A stretch of DNA of 25,909 bases from Pelargonium nanum (taxonomy: Eukaryota > Streptophyta > Magnoliopsida > Geraniales > Geraniaceae): contig JAYMTF010001146.1 in assembly GCA_036897485.1 (NCBI GenBank), positions 1-25,909 of the forward strand, read 5' to 3'. Positions 1-10,171 of the stretch are shown here, piece by piece. The stretch's first letter is position 1; every line of letters starts with the position of its first letter. The notes beneath the pieces are model-generated. The model saw only the letters and a list, made by a program, of their open reading frames with translations. It did no database searches and was not told where the DNA came from. A program made the translations under genes and the position numbers.

Positions 1-1340
1 TGTTATCTTAATATTACATTTTGAATCTGAGTACTGAATCTTTGGTAGTTTACAGTTTTGGATTGCTTTTATAGTATGGAATATTGTTGTTGGATTTGCA
101 TCTTGTTATAGGTATTTATATATCTGTAACCTGCAAGTGCTTATATATTTGTGGTGCTTCACCACATTATCGACCCTTTGTTTTGCCACTGTCTCAACCT
201 ATCAACCTAGATATGTTCGTTTATCCTATCACTGGCAAAAGGTTAGCTCCCAAATATGGAATTTTCATTCTAGACTCTTTACTTCACCATTTAGTTCATA
301 ACTTACTAGCTTGCTTATGCTTTTTGCTCCGTTTTTGTGTTAGTGTTACGTGGTACCTAACTTCAAAGCTTCATAATGGTATCCAAGAAAATGAGTCTGT
401 GTGTGCCATACTTTCTGCCTTTCTACTAATACTAGTGATTGTGTGCGCTATCCGTTGGCTATCTTGCTTCACACAGTGGCTCAATGCATGTATGGACTCT
501 TTTGCTTTTGGTAGTGAGTTTTTTGGTTTGTTTCCTTCTCTCCCTTCTAACCTATATGTGTTCCTCAATCCTGCAATTGGCAAAAGATTGGCTACCAAAT
601 ATAGAATATTCACTCCATAGTCTCACTCGTTATTCCTTGATCATTCAGATCTTGCTTTGCTCTCTTGAGGCCTTTTGCTCCTTTTTTGTTCATTGGTTTC
701 ATTTGTCTCACACAGAATCTAACTCCATAGCATTTCTTTTGCACCAGGAAAACATATTTGATTTTGTGTGCTATACTTGTTGCCTTCCTACTAATACTAT
801 TGATTGTTTGTGCCATATTTGCTATATTGGTGTTACGTCGGTAATTATCTTACCCAAAGCTCATAATTGTACACCATCTTGCTTCTTACTTCAGTTTTGA
901 AATGTATCTCACCCAAAGCTCTTATTCGTAGAGCATCTTGTTTCATCCATTGGCTCAATGCATGTATGGACTCTTTGGCCTTTGGTAGTGTATTCTATAT
1001 TTTATTGCCTCAACCTATATTTGTTCCTTTACCATGATTCCTATCATGGACAGGAGATTAGCTCCCAAATATGAAATCTCCTTTTTTGAATCATTATTCC
1101 ACCATTAATTCAGAACTTGCTAGCTCTCTTTGGCCTTTTGCTCTGTTTTTGTTCATTAGTTTAATGTCAGTGTCACACAACAGCTAATATGTAAAACTCT
1201 GACTTCACATTTGTAGCCATGAAATCAAGGCATTCTATGCCATACTTGTTGAAGTCGGAAATGTATCTTACCCAAAGTTCCTCTTCGTAGACCATCTTTC
1301 CACCTAGAGGCTCGATGGATTCGTTGCTTTGGTATCATAA
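1..1340. repeat. Left copy of duplicated RPL29 3' flank
   Basis: The first bases of the window match, almost base for base, the sequence that begins 47 bases after the RPL29 stop codon (from 2770). The match continues with small indels to about 1340, pairing with about 4100. One indel of roughly 55 bases is present near 3270-3325 and missing from this copy. Because this copy starts exactly like an RPL29 downstream region, the window edge probably cuts a tandem duplication whose other RPL29 gene lies to the left. Within the copy, a shorter unit recurs, with anchors of the type 'ggcaaaagattagct' near 233, 579 and 1047. Open frames here overlap each other, resemble no family I know and are not kept intact in the second copy, so I treat the region as non-coding. 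Confidence 0.85.
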
Positions 1341-2103
1341 ATTGTTGCAGTTCTGTGTGTGATTAGTCTTGAATGCATCCTAAAGTTAGAAAAATGCACC
1401 TTTCCTCTGGGAAAGATTTTTGTTATTTATGTTCATCATCTTGATCTATAGTACCTCACGGCAACAGAATCAAGCAGTTTTAATAGCAAGTCTACAAGTC
1501 ACACCCATATGATATTGAGTTTGGATTAGATTTTCTAGACCCAAACCAAAATCCGAATTGTAAACCCTGAATAGTGTAATTCGGATTGTATATTTTTTAT
1601 TGTAATTTTCACTCACATTCATGGGCATTTTTAAAATTTCAGACTAAAATAAATAATATTAAATTATCAAATACGAGTTTCGATTATCTTAACACATGCA
1701 TGTGTTGCACCTGTTAATTAAATCCTTAATAGAATCAGGTTGGGAATACGCAAATGGTCTTCCAATGCCACCTCGATTTTTGAAAAATATTTAACATCAT
1801 CAGTTTGATTGAGTACAATCTTATGAGTATCTATCATATAGAGTTGACAAATGCGTCAACAAGTTAGACTCTCGACCCAAGAACGCAAATAAACTATTGA
1901 ATCACTTTATGGCAACCGCCGTTTGACAATATCGTACGTGATAGTGTGACGGTGCACGAGTCAAACCTACAAGGGATCGCGCATAGTCGGGTTGGGCAAA
2001 AAAAGCATTTGCATGTTTATCAAACCACTTTTTATCGGTTTGGACCCGGTGTTATCGGGCCAAACTAATGATGACCCTTGACGGGCTTCTTGATTCCTTC
2101 TAT
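1341..2103. other. Intergenic, upstream of RPL29
   Basis: AT-rich sequence between the left repeat copy and the RPL29 promoter. I see no coding region or RNA gene. It contains a 10-bp perfect inverted repeat (1550-1559 with 1578-1587) and, from about 1985 to 2100, several GGGC/GCCC-type words that may belong to the RPL29 upstream region. Confidence 0.5.
1550..1587. repeat. Small inverted repeat
   Basis: AATCCGAATT at 1550-1559 is followed by its exact reverse complement AATTCGGATT at 1578-1587, with an 18-base spacer. It could form a short hairpin; no function is evident. Confidence 0.5.
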
Positions 2104-2201
2104 TGGGCTCTAATATCTAGATGGACCTAAGCCCATATCTGAAGAGGGCCCAATAATATCTGAAAATTTAGCTCTCTATCTCTACAACTTCAAAACCCTA
2201 A
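2104..2201 (+). promoter_or_regulatory. RPL29 promoter: site II elements plus telo box
   Basis: Three site II-type words lie just upstream of RPL29: TGGGCT at 2104-2109, AGCCCA at 2130-2135 and GGGCCCA at 2146-2152. A telo box, AAACCCTAA, follows at 2193-2201, about 50 bases before the start codon. This combination is the usual signature of plant ribosomal-protein promoters, where TCP factors bind site II and Pur-alpha-like or MYB-like proteins bind the telo box. No TATA box is obvious, which also fits this class. The assignment rests on the motifs and their position; strength is not measured. Confidence 0.75.
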
Positions 2202-2251
2202 TTCAGAACATAGCAGAGACTAGAGAGAGCTGCGAGATCTGAGAAAGAGCA

Positions 2252-2723
2252 ATGGCGAAATCGAAGAACCACACAGCGCATAACCAGTCCCGCAAGGCTC
2301 ACAGGAACGGAATCAAGAAGCCCCAAAAGCACAGGCACACTTCCACGAAAGGGGTATGCTTTTTATACTGTTTGTTTCCCGAGAAAATACAAAGGAAAAT
2401 ATGATATGGAATGGAAATATTGGTTATCTATGTTCTCTGCTCTCATTTCTGTAATGGGTTTAAGACCCTTATAGTTTTATTTGCTATTCAGCTTTTAAAG
2501 TTTGTGGCTTTGAGTGCCTGGATAGGATTGATTTATTTTTATTGTAATTTTTGTGCTGTTTGGCTTTGATAGAGTCTGAATTTTGAGTATAGGTATTTGA
2601 GTTTGTTGATTTTTAATGGAATTTTGAATATTTTTGCAGATGGATCCCAAGTTCCTGAGGAACCAGAGGTATGCAAGGAAGCACAACAAGAAAGAGGAGG
2701 GTGGTTCTGCTGCTGAGGAGTAG
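2252..2723 (+). CDS. RPL29: 60S ribosomal protein eL29 (RPL29)
   Basis: Two coding exons, 2252-2353 and 2640-2723, joined by a 286-bp phase-0 intron (GTATGC donor, TTTTTGCAG acceptor), give a 61-residue basic protein, the normal length for plant eL29. It begins [12 protein letters not shown] and exon 2 begins [18 protein letters not shown], both diagnostic of the family. eL29 is a small component of the large cytosolic ribosomal subunit; the N-terminal half is dense in Lys, Arg and His and binds rRNA. The C-terminus (EEGGSAAEE) is acidic. The start has AAATGGC-like context (CAATGGC) and follows a GA-rich leader. The gene appears intact. Its 3' flank is duplicated on the left edge of the window, which suggests a tandem RPL29 pair. 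Confidence 0.95.
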
Positions 2724-2769
2724 TTAAAATCTGTCTCAATCAAATGATAATTTGATATTTCTCTGATTA

Positions 2770-4374
2770 TGTTATCTTAATATTACATTTTGAATCTGAG
2801 TACTGAATCTTTGGTAGTTTACAGATTTGGATTGCTTTTATAGTATGGACTGGTGTTGTTGGATTTGCATCTTGTTATAGTTATTTATATATCCATAACC
2901 TGCAAGTGCTTATATATTTGTGCTGCTTCACCACGTTATGGACCCGCTGTTCATTTTGTGTATTCTTTGTTTTGCTGCCTTCTCAACCTTCCAACCTAGA
3001 TATGTTTGTTTATCCCATCACTGGCAAAAGCCAAAAGGTTAGCTCCGAAATATGGAATTTTCATTCTAGATTCTTTACCCCACCATTTAATTCATAACTT
3101 ACTAGCTCTCTTAGGCTTTCTGCTCTGTTTTTGTTCATTCGTTTTTGCATCCGTGTTATGCGGTACCTAACTTCAAAGCTTCACAATTGTATCCAAGAAA
3201 ACGAGTCTTTGTGTGCCATACTTGCTGCATTTCTACTAATACTAGTGATTTTGTGCGCCATACTTGTTATTTATTTTAGCATTAAGTCGGAAGTGTATCG
3301 TGCCCTAAGCGCTCATCCGTTGACTATCTTACTTCACACGGTGGCTCAATGCATGTATGGACTCTTATGATTTCAGTTGTGGGGTTTTTGGTTTGTTGCC
3401 TTCTCTACTTTCCAACCTATATGTGTTCCTCAATCCTGTCATTGGCATAAGATTAGCTACCAAATATGGAATATTCACTCCCTAGTGTCACTCTTTATTC
3501 CTTGTCCATTCAGATCTTGCTTGCTTTCTTTAGGGTTTTTTGCTCTGTTTTTGTTCATTAGTTTCGATTCTGTCTCACACAGAATCTAACTCCCTAGCTT
3601 TTCTTTTGCGCCGAAAATGTATTTGATTTTGTATGCCATACTTGTTGCTTTACTACTAATACTATTGATTGTTTGTGCCATATTTGCTATGTTGGTGTTA
3701 CGGTAATAATCTTACCCAAAGCTCCTATTTGTACACCATCTTCCCTTCTTACTTCAGTTGTGAAATGTATCTCACCCAACCAAAGCTCTTATTCGTAGAC
3801 CATCATGCTTCAGCCATTATTCTATGTTTTATCTTCTCAACCTTTCAACATATATGTGTTCCTCTACCATGATTCCTATCATGGACAGAAGATTAGCTCC
3901 GAAATATGAAATATCCATTGAATCATTATTCTGCCTTTAATGCAGAACTTGCTAGCTCTCTTCTTCTTCTTTCTCATTTGTAGCCACTAATACTAGTGAT
4001 TGTGTGACTGTTATGTTAGTATTAAGTCGAAAATGTAATTTACCCAAAGTTTCTCTTCTTAGACCATGATGCTTCACCTAGTGGCTCGATGTATGTAAAG
4101 GACTCTTTAGCCTTGAGTCGTGGATTTGTTGCTTTGTCGCCTTCTCAACCTTCCAACCTATATACGTTCCTCTATCCTATCAACGGCAAAAGATTACCTA
4201 GAACACATGGTGACATGGATACACCAATACTCTTAATTTAGAACTTGCTAGCTCTCTTTAGGCTTTTTGCTATGTTTTTGTTCATTAGTTTTGTGTTAAT
4301 GTTGCACCCCCTTCATAATAGTAACCGGGAAAATGAGTCCTTGTGCTCCATACTAATGTTAAGTCTTGTAAATA
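2770..4374. repeat. Right copy of RPL29 3' flank, with internal repeat array
   Basis: This stretch pairs with 1-1340 and then continues as further diverged units up to the MITE at 4375. Internal anchors related to 'ggcaaaagattagctaccaaa' occur near 3021, 3444, 3881 and 4184, so about four units of roughly 300-440 bases can be counted. Other shared words include 'tactaatactagtgatt', 'caatgcatgtatggactctt' and 'aacttactagctctctt', each recurring once per unit. The region is AT-rich and T-rich on the plus strand, has no conserved reading frame across units, and looks like a locally expanded non-coding repeat. I do not recognise it as a known transposon. Confidence 0.8.
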
Positions 4375-4624
4375 GGGTTTAATACCCTGGTGACCCCCCA
4401 CCTATTAAAAACTCACCAACCAGGTCCCCAACAAAAAAATAAGCCACAACAGTCCCCAACTTAACGGAAAATAGGCCACACAGGTACCACCGTTAGTTCA
4501 AACTAACGGTGGGACTTGCGTGACCAATTTTCCTTTAGAATGGGAACCGTTGTGGCTTATTTTTAAGTTGAAGACCTGGTAGGTGAGTTTCCAATAGGTG
4601 GGGGGTTACCAGCGTATTAAACCC
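4375..4624. mobile_element. Foldback MITE, Mutator-like (9-bp target duplication)
   Basis: A 250-bp element starts GGGTTTAATACCCTGGTGAC and ends with the complementary GTTACCAGCGTATTAAACCC. The arms stay complementary with few mismatches for more than 100 bases each, and the centre holds a 12-bp perfect palindromic pair (CCACCGTTAGTT / AACTAACGGTGG) around a 2-base loop, so the whole element folds into one hairpin. It is flanked by TTGTAAATA at 4366-4374 and again at 4625-4633. A 9-bp duplication points to a Mutator-superfamily (MULE) origin. There is no transposase; it is non-autonomous. It has split the end of the RPL29-associated repeat array. Confidence 0.88.
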
Positions 4625-4633
4625 TTGTAAATA

Positions 4634-5094
4634 TGATCTGATCACGAACTCGAGTTGTCAACTAAAGTAACAAGTGTGATTAGAGTTTGAAACTTTAGAC
4701 ACAAACTATAGGAATCTGAAAACCAATATATGATTTCGAGTTGTATAAAATAAGTTTTATTAATTTTTCAATCGAATCTTGCACAAACTTACATACTAGT
4801 ATTTCACATGGAAACTTGCAAACAACAAAAACAAGAGACAAAAGGATAAGATCAAGTGACAAGTGTTCACTTTTACAAAGATTCCTGAGTTCCAAAAAAA
4901 CCAGATAAACCTCAGTTTTCACAAAACAGTAAACGAAGACACAAAACCACTGTCTCTCCAAAATCACAGACCGCCAGCAGTTTCAGTATCTCCTCTCTCT
5001 ACATATAAATCCAAACACCCATTTCTCAGAACAACCAATTTCAATTCACAGCTCAACAATTAAACAGAATCAAGCTGAAGATCGATCAGTAATT
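4634..5094 (+). promoter_or_regulatory. Upstream region of the USP gene with TATA box
   Basis: TATAAAT at 5004-5010 lies about 85 bases before the USP start codon, preceded by a CT-rich stretch (4991-5000). This spacing predicts transcription starting near 5035-5045. The remaining sequence is AT-rich with no recognisable gene. Confidence 0.55.
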
Positions 5095-5842
5095 ATGGCG
5101 GAAGCAAAAGAGGAGCAGCAGAGGAGGAGGATCATGGTGGCCGTGGACGAAGGAGAAGAGAGCGTGTACGCTCTCACATGGTGCCTCAAAAACGTCGTCG
5201 TTTCTCAGAATTCCAAAGATACCCTCATTCTTCTCTACGCCAAGCCTCCCAGAGCTCTCTACACTCCTTATGATGGCACAGGTAGGACTCACCACCGTGA
5301 AGGTACCTTCTTTTATAAGGATAACAAAATTGAGGATCAATTTTGATTGAATTTAAAGATCAATAACATAAGTTTGTAAATACTGTTTCTATTTTTGCAG
5401 GGCTTTTGTTCTCGACTGATATCATAGAGAGCATGGAGAGGTACGGGAGGGAAGTAGCAGATTGCGTCATGGAGAAGGCCAAGAGAACGTGTAAAGATAT
5501 CATTGGTGATGGAGATTCTCTTACGGTAGAGACCATTGTAGAGGATGGTGACCCCAGGGATGTCATCTGCCAGATGGCTGACAAGCACGCCGTTGATTTG
5601 TTGGTCATGGGATCGCACGGCTACGGTATCATCAAAAGGTATAATTTTCTAAATTAAACATTTTCTCTCTATATATTTGAGGAATTATTAGAAACTGAAA
5701 GTGATTTTGATTGCTGTTTGGTTATGTTATGGACAGGGCTTTTCTGGGAAGTGTGAGCAATCACTGTGCACAAAACGTCAAGTGTCCTGTCTTGATCGTC
5801 AAGAAGCCTAAAACAACAGTTGGCAATACTGGGAGCAATTAA
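5095..5842 (+). CDS. Universal stress protein (UspA family), ATP-binding type
   Basis: Three exons, 5095-5281, 5401-5638 and 5737-5842, give 176 residues, typical of single-domain plant USPs. The fold begins with the strand RRRIMVAVDEGEES (about residues 10-23), followed by YALTWCLKNVV and DTLILLYAKPP. The second exon contains VEDGDPRDVICQMADKHAVD and LLVMGSHGYG. The ATP-binding signature G-x2-G-x9-G-[ST] is complete: G133, G136, G146, S147 (GSHG...GS). The final strand is CPVLIVKKPK near the C-terminus. No signal peptide is seen, so it is probably soluble in cytosol or nucleus. Such proteins bind ATP and are linked to responses to drought, hypoxia, salt or oxidative stress; the specific role here is not evident. 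Introns are 119 and 98 bp. It converges with calreticulin downstream. Confidence 0.92.
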
Positions 5843-6212
5843 TATCCAACTTTGTTAAATGTTAATGTGTGTGTATGATTTGAAGATGTTTGCGATATGT
5901 TCTCTCTGTAATTGAGTTTTGCCTTTATAAATTTTACTCATCAGTATACTAGAATTGTCAAATGCATGGAAAATTTGGCATAAGAATTCATCTGCACGTT
6001 GAAACTTGACACAAATCTAACAATTCAAATTTCAAACCATAATGACATTTCCTCTTTGCTCTAAAAGCTCAACAGTTTAAAAATGCAAATTTAAGTAGTT
6101 CCTTTCCTAACAGAAATCTCCTACAGCTCTCTACTCATTTTTAACCAAATAAAAAGGAAAACTTTTTGGAGCCCTTCATGCTCACTCTTTCTATCTCCTC
6201 CTCCACAGAGAC
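5843..6212. other. Convergent 3' flanks of USP and calreticulin
   Basis: A 370-bp stretch between the USP stop codon and the calreticulin stop codon. It must hold both 3' untranslated regions and possibly overlapping transcript ends. No further gene or repeat is visible. Confidence 0.6.
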
Positions 6213-9200
6213 CTAAAGTTCATCCTGCAAAACAAGACATCACAAAGAGATGTTTATAAGCAAATGTTAAAACCAAAGAGAAGATCAACAAGGGGTCAAG
6301 TAGATTCTGTTTTGTTAGTATTAGGAAGAGAACTTACATGCACATCCTCGTCATCTTTGGTATCGGCATCAGTTTCTTCTGCATCTGCATCAGCGTCCGC
6401 ATCAGCGTCCGCATCATCATCTTCATCCTCAGCCTGAAGAAAGTAGGGTTCAGTAAGTTGAGGGATCAAGATAAGATTTGCAATTCAAGTGTCAAATTAT
6501 TAGGGTGGATCAATGGCTTACATCAGAATCAACGGGATCATCCTTCTTTTCCTGGTAAAAGGTTCAAGAATTAGAAAAGGAATTGAACACGAGAACATGG
6601 AACTTAATATGTTTGTTTAGCTAGAGATCATAATTTTCTAAGGGTAGATCCGACCACAAAAGTAATCGTGTCTGTTTTATGGACTCCGAACCCACAAAAA
6701 TTAGGTCAGGTGTGGGTCAAAATTGCATGTTTCTAATTGCACCTATAACAACTGTCATCCCAAAATTGGAAGTACAATCTGCATACACTACAGTAAGTTA
6801 CAAGTAATACCTCAGCCTCTTTCATTTTCTCAGCCTCCTCGAATGCTGCTTTCTCAGCCTGCAATAGCCAGTAATATATATCAACAAAACGTAAAAACAA
6901 AGCGTCATAAAAAACAAGAGAAAAAGGAAAAGTAGCTTACATCCTTGTTCTTGCCCCATGTTTCCTCGGCCAAATTCTTGGCATACTCGGGATCGTCACA
7001 GATCAAGACATTGTCAAACATTGTACCAGATTTCACCTGAATCATTCAACACCAAGCTCATTAGAAGCTCAAAAACTGCAAAAAGACACAACACTAACTA
7101 AATAAGGAAATAGTATATTACCTGCCACAATTCAATACCAACGTACTTCAAGTTGGGGAAAACGTAGACTTCTGGATCATCCTTGAAGTCTGTAAAATAT
7201 GAGGATGTTAGAAATAAACATCCATTATAACAAGAGTTAGGTCACCACAAACTTCGATGTAGAAAGTACCTGGGTTGTCAATCATTGGTGCCTTCCATTT
7301 TCCCTTGTAGTTAGGGTTCTTGATTTTCTGTGAGGCAGAGAATATCATCATGAAAATGAATGATTATAATAACAGGAAACACGTTTAGAATAAACTCAAA
7401 ATTCGCAAACCTTTGGCTTCCATGGGCCCTTGTACTCAGGGTTGGCAAGTGTTGGGGCTGTCCACTCCCCATCTTCCTCATCATCCCAATCCTCAGGCTA
7501 TACAACAAATCCAAACCAAATCAACCAGTAAGTGCTTTACTCGATCAAGTTAATCAAAACCAAATGATGAAATACAGATCCACAACTCCAAACCTTTTTG
7601 GCATCGGCATCAGGAATCTCCTTTGGGATGTCGTCATACCCCTACAGTACAACAAATAGTCAGTCTAAATGCACATCTACCGATACTTAAACAAGCTAAC
7701 TCCAGCAGCAAGGTGAACCATACCTCAGGCTTCTTATCTTCAGGGTCAGGAATGTACTCCTTGTCATCCCAATCTTCAGGCTGTATCATTATGTAACTAG
7801 GCCATTAGTGATATAAAACGCTAACTGCTAAGAACTAAAAGGTTGTTCAGGAAGTTGTAATTACCTTTTTGGCCTCAGGATCCTTAATTTTCTTGGGTGG
7901 GAGAAGATCCCAATCGTTGTAGAGACTGCCAGTTTGTTTCTCCACATTGTCAATAAGGATGCTATAGGTAGCATCGGGACGGATGATGAATGAATAAACA
8001 TGAGTGAGTTGGTCAGTCTCACAGGGAACCTCCTTCTTGATCAAGTGGTTTGTTTCATTGTAGTTCAGAATAGCATGCACTTTCTTGGTACTGTAGCCAC
8101 AGATATCTGGGCCAAACATGATGCTGCAGCCAACCATATAATAAGAGTCAGTTTTTTATTTTATTTTGGAACAGATATTACTTTTGAAACATAGTAAAAT
8201 TCGTGTGGGAAATACTATTTCACCTGTATGGGGTATCACCACCAAATTGCTTTTGGTCCACTTCACCACTGAGCAACTTCATGTAACCACCACCACAGTC
8301 AAGCTTCTGTTCATGTTTGACAGAAAACTGGAAGACTAGAGTCTTATCCTTGTTGCTGAATGCTGGGTACTCAGCTGAGATGGCATAGAATCTGTAGTCT
8401 TCACTTGTTTGGATACCTATTTTGGGACATCAATATCATATCATTAGAGATATGTGGTCTTTATTGTAAAGATCCATCAAGAAAATAGCAATCAACTTTG
8501 TTATGGTTCGGTGTAGTGAATTCAAATGTTAATGCAACAAAAATGTAGAGCATGAGTTCAGAAGGTACCTTTATCATCGGGGTTTCCATTCCATTTACCA
8601 GAAGTGTAGTTCCACTCCCCAGCCATCTTTTCATCTCTCTTCCAGTCAGATTTAACCCACTTGCTTTCCCATCCATCTATAAATTTGCCATCATGGAAAC
8701 ACATTAATACAATGCATGTAATATCAGAAGTCTTTATCAAACATCAAGGTAAATCAGACATACAAGTGACGTTGAAAATCACTAGAGCTTTTTCAACAGC
8801 TCTTTCTTTTTATCACTTGGCGGAAAATAAAAAATGAGAAAGAATTCCAATACTTTGGTAACTTTTCAGCACAACCAGACTAGCACGCACAGATGTGTAA
8901 CATAAATTGAGGACAAGTTAGACATTAGCTTCCACAAAAAGGCTGACAGCATAAAAATTGACTGCTCCTAAATATTCCTTGTATATCTAACTAGTCAACA
9001 TCATAAATTCAGAGTTGACATATGAACATGCAGCACATGCACATACCTGAAAACTAATCTAGCAAAAAGTACTACAAAAGGACATAAATCAGACATCCAT
9101 GTTATCATTTTTACTCTATAAAACAATCAAATTAAAAACAGTAGAATTGGTTTATCACTCAAGATAGAAAGGCACAAAAATCCAACCACAGCAGATTTCT

Positions 9201-9915
9201 ACCTATCACTTCAAAATGAGTATATTCAACTTCATCTCCACACTAAACAAACTCAAGAGCTAAGTAAGAGACTGCACTCTAAACTATCTCCATTTTAAAG
9301 ATCATAATCTATCAAATGTGCAAGAAAATCACACTAATTCCATCAATCACAGCAACAAAAACTACAGATCCACACAAAACAAAGACCACACACGCATTGC
9401 AGATCGCTCAACTTAACTACTAATCCAAATTGGAGCAGATCGGCACACTAACACAAGCACAACACCGATCCTTCAAACATTACACAAATGAGCACATTCA
9501 AGCATCACCTAGCGAAAATGCGAGCAAAATCCAAAGCAAGCAAGTCGCAATACGATCCAAACACAGCAAATGTGATACAATTCAGAGAAAATGACAAAGT
9601 AAACGAGCTGAGAGATTAAGAGAACACTGCGTATATAACTCCGATCCTTCAAGATCACACAAAATTAAACACAAATGAACCAATTCAAGCATCAGCTAGC
9701 AGTAATGCGAGTAAAATCCAAAACAAGCAAATCGCCCTTCGATCCGAACACAGCAAATGTGATACAATTCAGAGAAAACGAAAATGAAAACGAGAGAACA
9801 TTGCGTGTATACCTTCGAAGCGCTCTTCGAAGAAGACAGTAGCAGAAGCGATCGCGACGAGGGAGAAGAGAGCGAGAGGAAGGAGGAGATTAGGGTTTAG
9901 TCGCCGAGAAGCCAT
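6213..9915 (-). CDS. CRT: Calreticulin, CRT1/CRT2 class, HDEL-terminated
   Basis: Fourteen exons: 9915-9813, 8676-8569, 8416-8224, 8123-7865, 7780-7724, 7641-7594, 7497-7411, 7327-7270, 7189-7122, 7036-6941, 6858-6811, 6551-6522, 6433-6338 and 6224-6213. They join in frame to 420 residues, the normal length. Calreticulin is the ER-lumen lectin chaperone and calcium store. A signal peptide covers residues 1-25 (cut after AIASA). The lectin domain carries [16 protein letters not shown] and IMFGPDICG, with Cys111 and Cys143 as the likely disulfide and N-glycosylation sequons at N57 (NYT) and N157 (NET). The P-domain (about 210-300) has three DP..KKPEDWD-like and three NP-Y/F repeats. The C-terminal tail (about 375-417) is acidic with an (AD)n run for low-affinity calcium binding. 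HDEL is split: His417 ends exon 13 and DEL plus stop is exon 14. The HDEL and acidic tail argue against the CRT3 class. Confidence 0.97.
9465..9816. repeat. 176-bp tandem duplication in calreticulin intron 1
   Basis: Two adjacent copies, 9465-9640 and 9641 to about 9816, both start ccgatccttcaa and share 'cagcaaatgtgatacaattcagagaaaa' in two shorter identical blocks and 'aatgcgag.aaaatccaaa'. The right-hand copy ends at the exon 1 splice donor (GTATAC on the minus strand). The left-hand copy has a degenerate version of that donor (gcgtatataac against gcgtgtatacc). The 1136-bp intron (8677-9812) otherwise holds no gene that I can see. Confidence 0.8.
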
Positions 9916-9977
9916 AGCTCCAGAGGTTTCTAGAGAGTGAGAGTGGTTTTGAGATGTGGATCAAGGTTTTGGGACTC

Positions 9978-9983
9978 TATATA
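9978..9983 (-). promoter_or_regulatory. Calreticulin TATA box
   Basis: CTATATAG (9977-9984, read on the minus strand) lies about 65 bases upstream of the calreticulin start codon, predicting a short leader of roughly 30-40 bases. Confidence 0.65.
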
Positions 9984-10055
9984 GTGATCTTCTTCATCGA
10001 ATTTTACGCTGAATTTAAAATTTAAATACTAATATCCTGCGTGGACGGTGGGAGG

Positions 10056-10171
10056 TGACGTGGGCAAATGGAGAAGCGACATCTCATCATAGCTTGTCAC
10101 TGGTGGTGACGTGGCGGGCGCTGATTGGGAAAAACACGGAGCGGAGAAGGACCAAGTTGGAGTGACACGTG
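10056..10171 (-). promoter_or_regulatory. Cluster of ACGT-core bZIP sites
   Basis: Three ACGT cores lie within 116 bases: TGACGTGG at 10056-10063, TGACGTGG again at 10107-10114 (overlapping the ERSE) and a G-box CACGTG at 10166-10171. Such clusters are typical targets for bZIP factors, including those for ER stress and abscisic acid. The site is read from the plus strand; the elements are near-symmetrical. Confidence 0.6.
10110..10128 (-). promoter_or_regulatory. ER stress element (ERSE) of the calreticulin promoter
   Basis: On the minus strand, the sense strand of calreticulin, this reads CCAAT, nine bases (CAGCGCCCG), then CCACG: an exact match to the ERSE consensus CCAAT-N9-CCACG. It lies about 195-213 bases upstream of the start codon and about 130 bases upstream of the TATA box. 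In plants ERSE is bound by NF-Y on CCAAT and by the ER-stress bZIP factors on CCACG, so induction in the unfolded protein response is expected. The CCACG half is embedded in CCACGTCA, a good bZIP site. Confidence 0.85.

Noticed and set aside
84..900. Open reading frames of 178 and 153 codons on the plus strand
   Set aside because: They overlap in different frames, lie in T-rich repeat units, show no domain, and the matching frames in the second repeat copy (from 2850) are broken.
1550..1587. Intrinsic terminator or miRNA precursor
   Set aside because: A 10-bp stem with an 18-base loop is too short for a miRNA precursor, and rho-independent terminators do not apply in a plant nucleus.
1..4374. 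LTR retrotransposon with RPL29 captured between two LTRs
   Set aside because: The two copies are not identical, lack TG...CA ends, primer-binding site, polypurine tract and any gag or pol sequence, and the copies contain internal tandem units.
6338..6574. Plus-strand frame of 78 codons over the calreticulin tail
   Set aside because: It is the complement of the acidic (AD)n exon and adjacent introns, with no support of its own.
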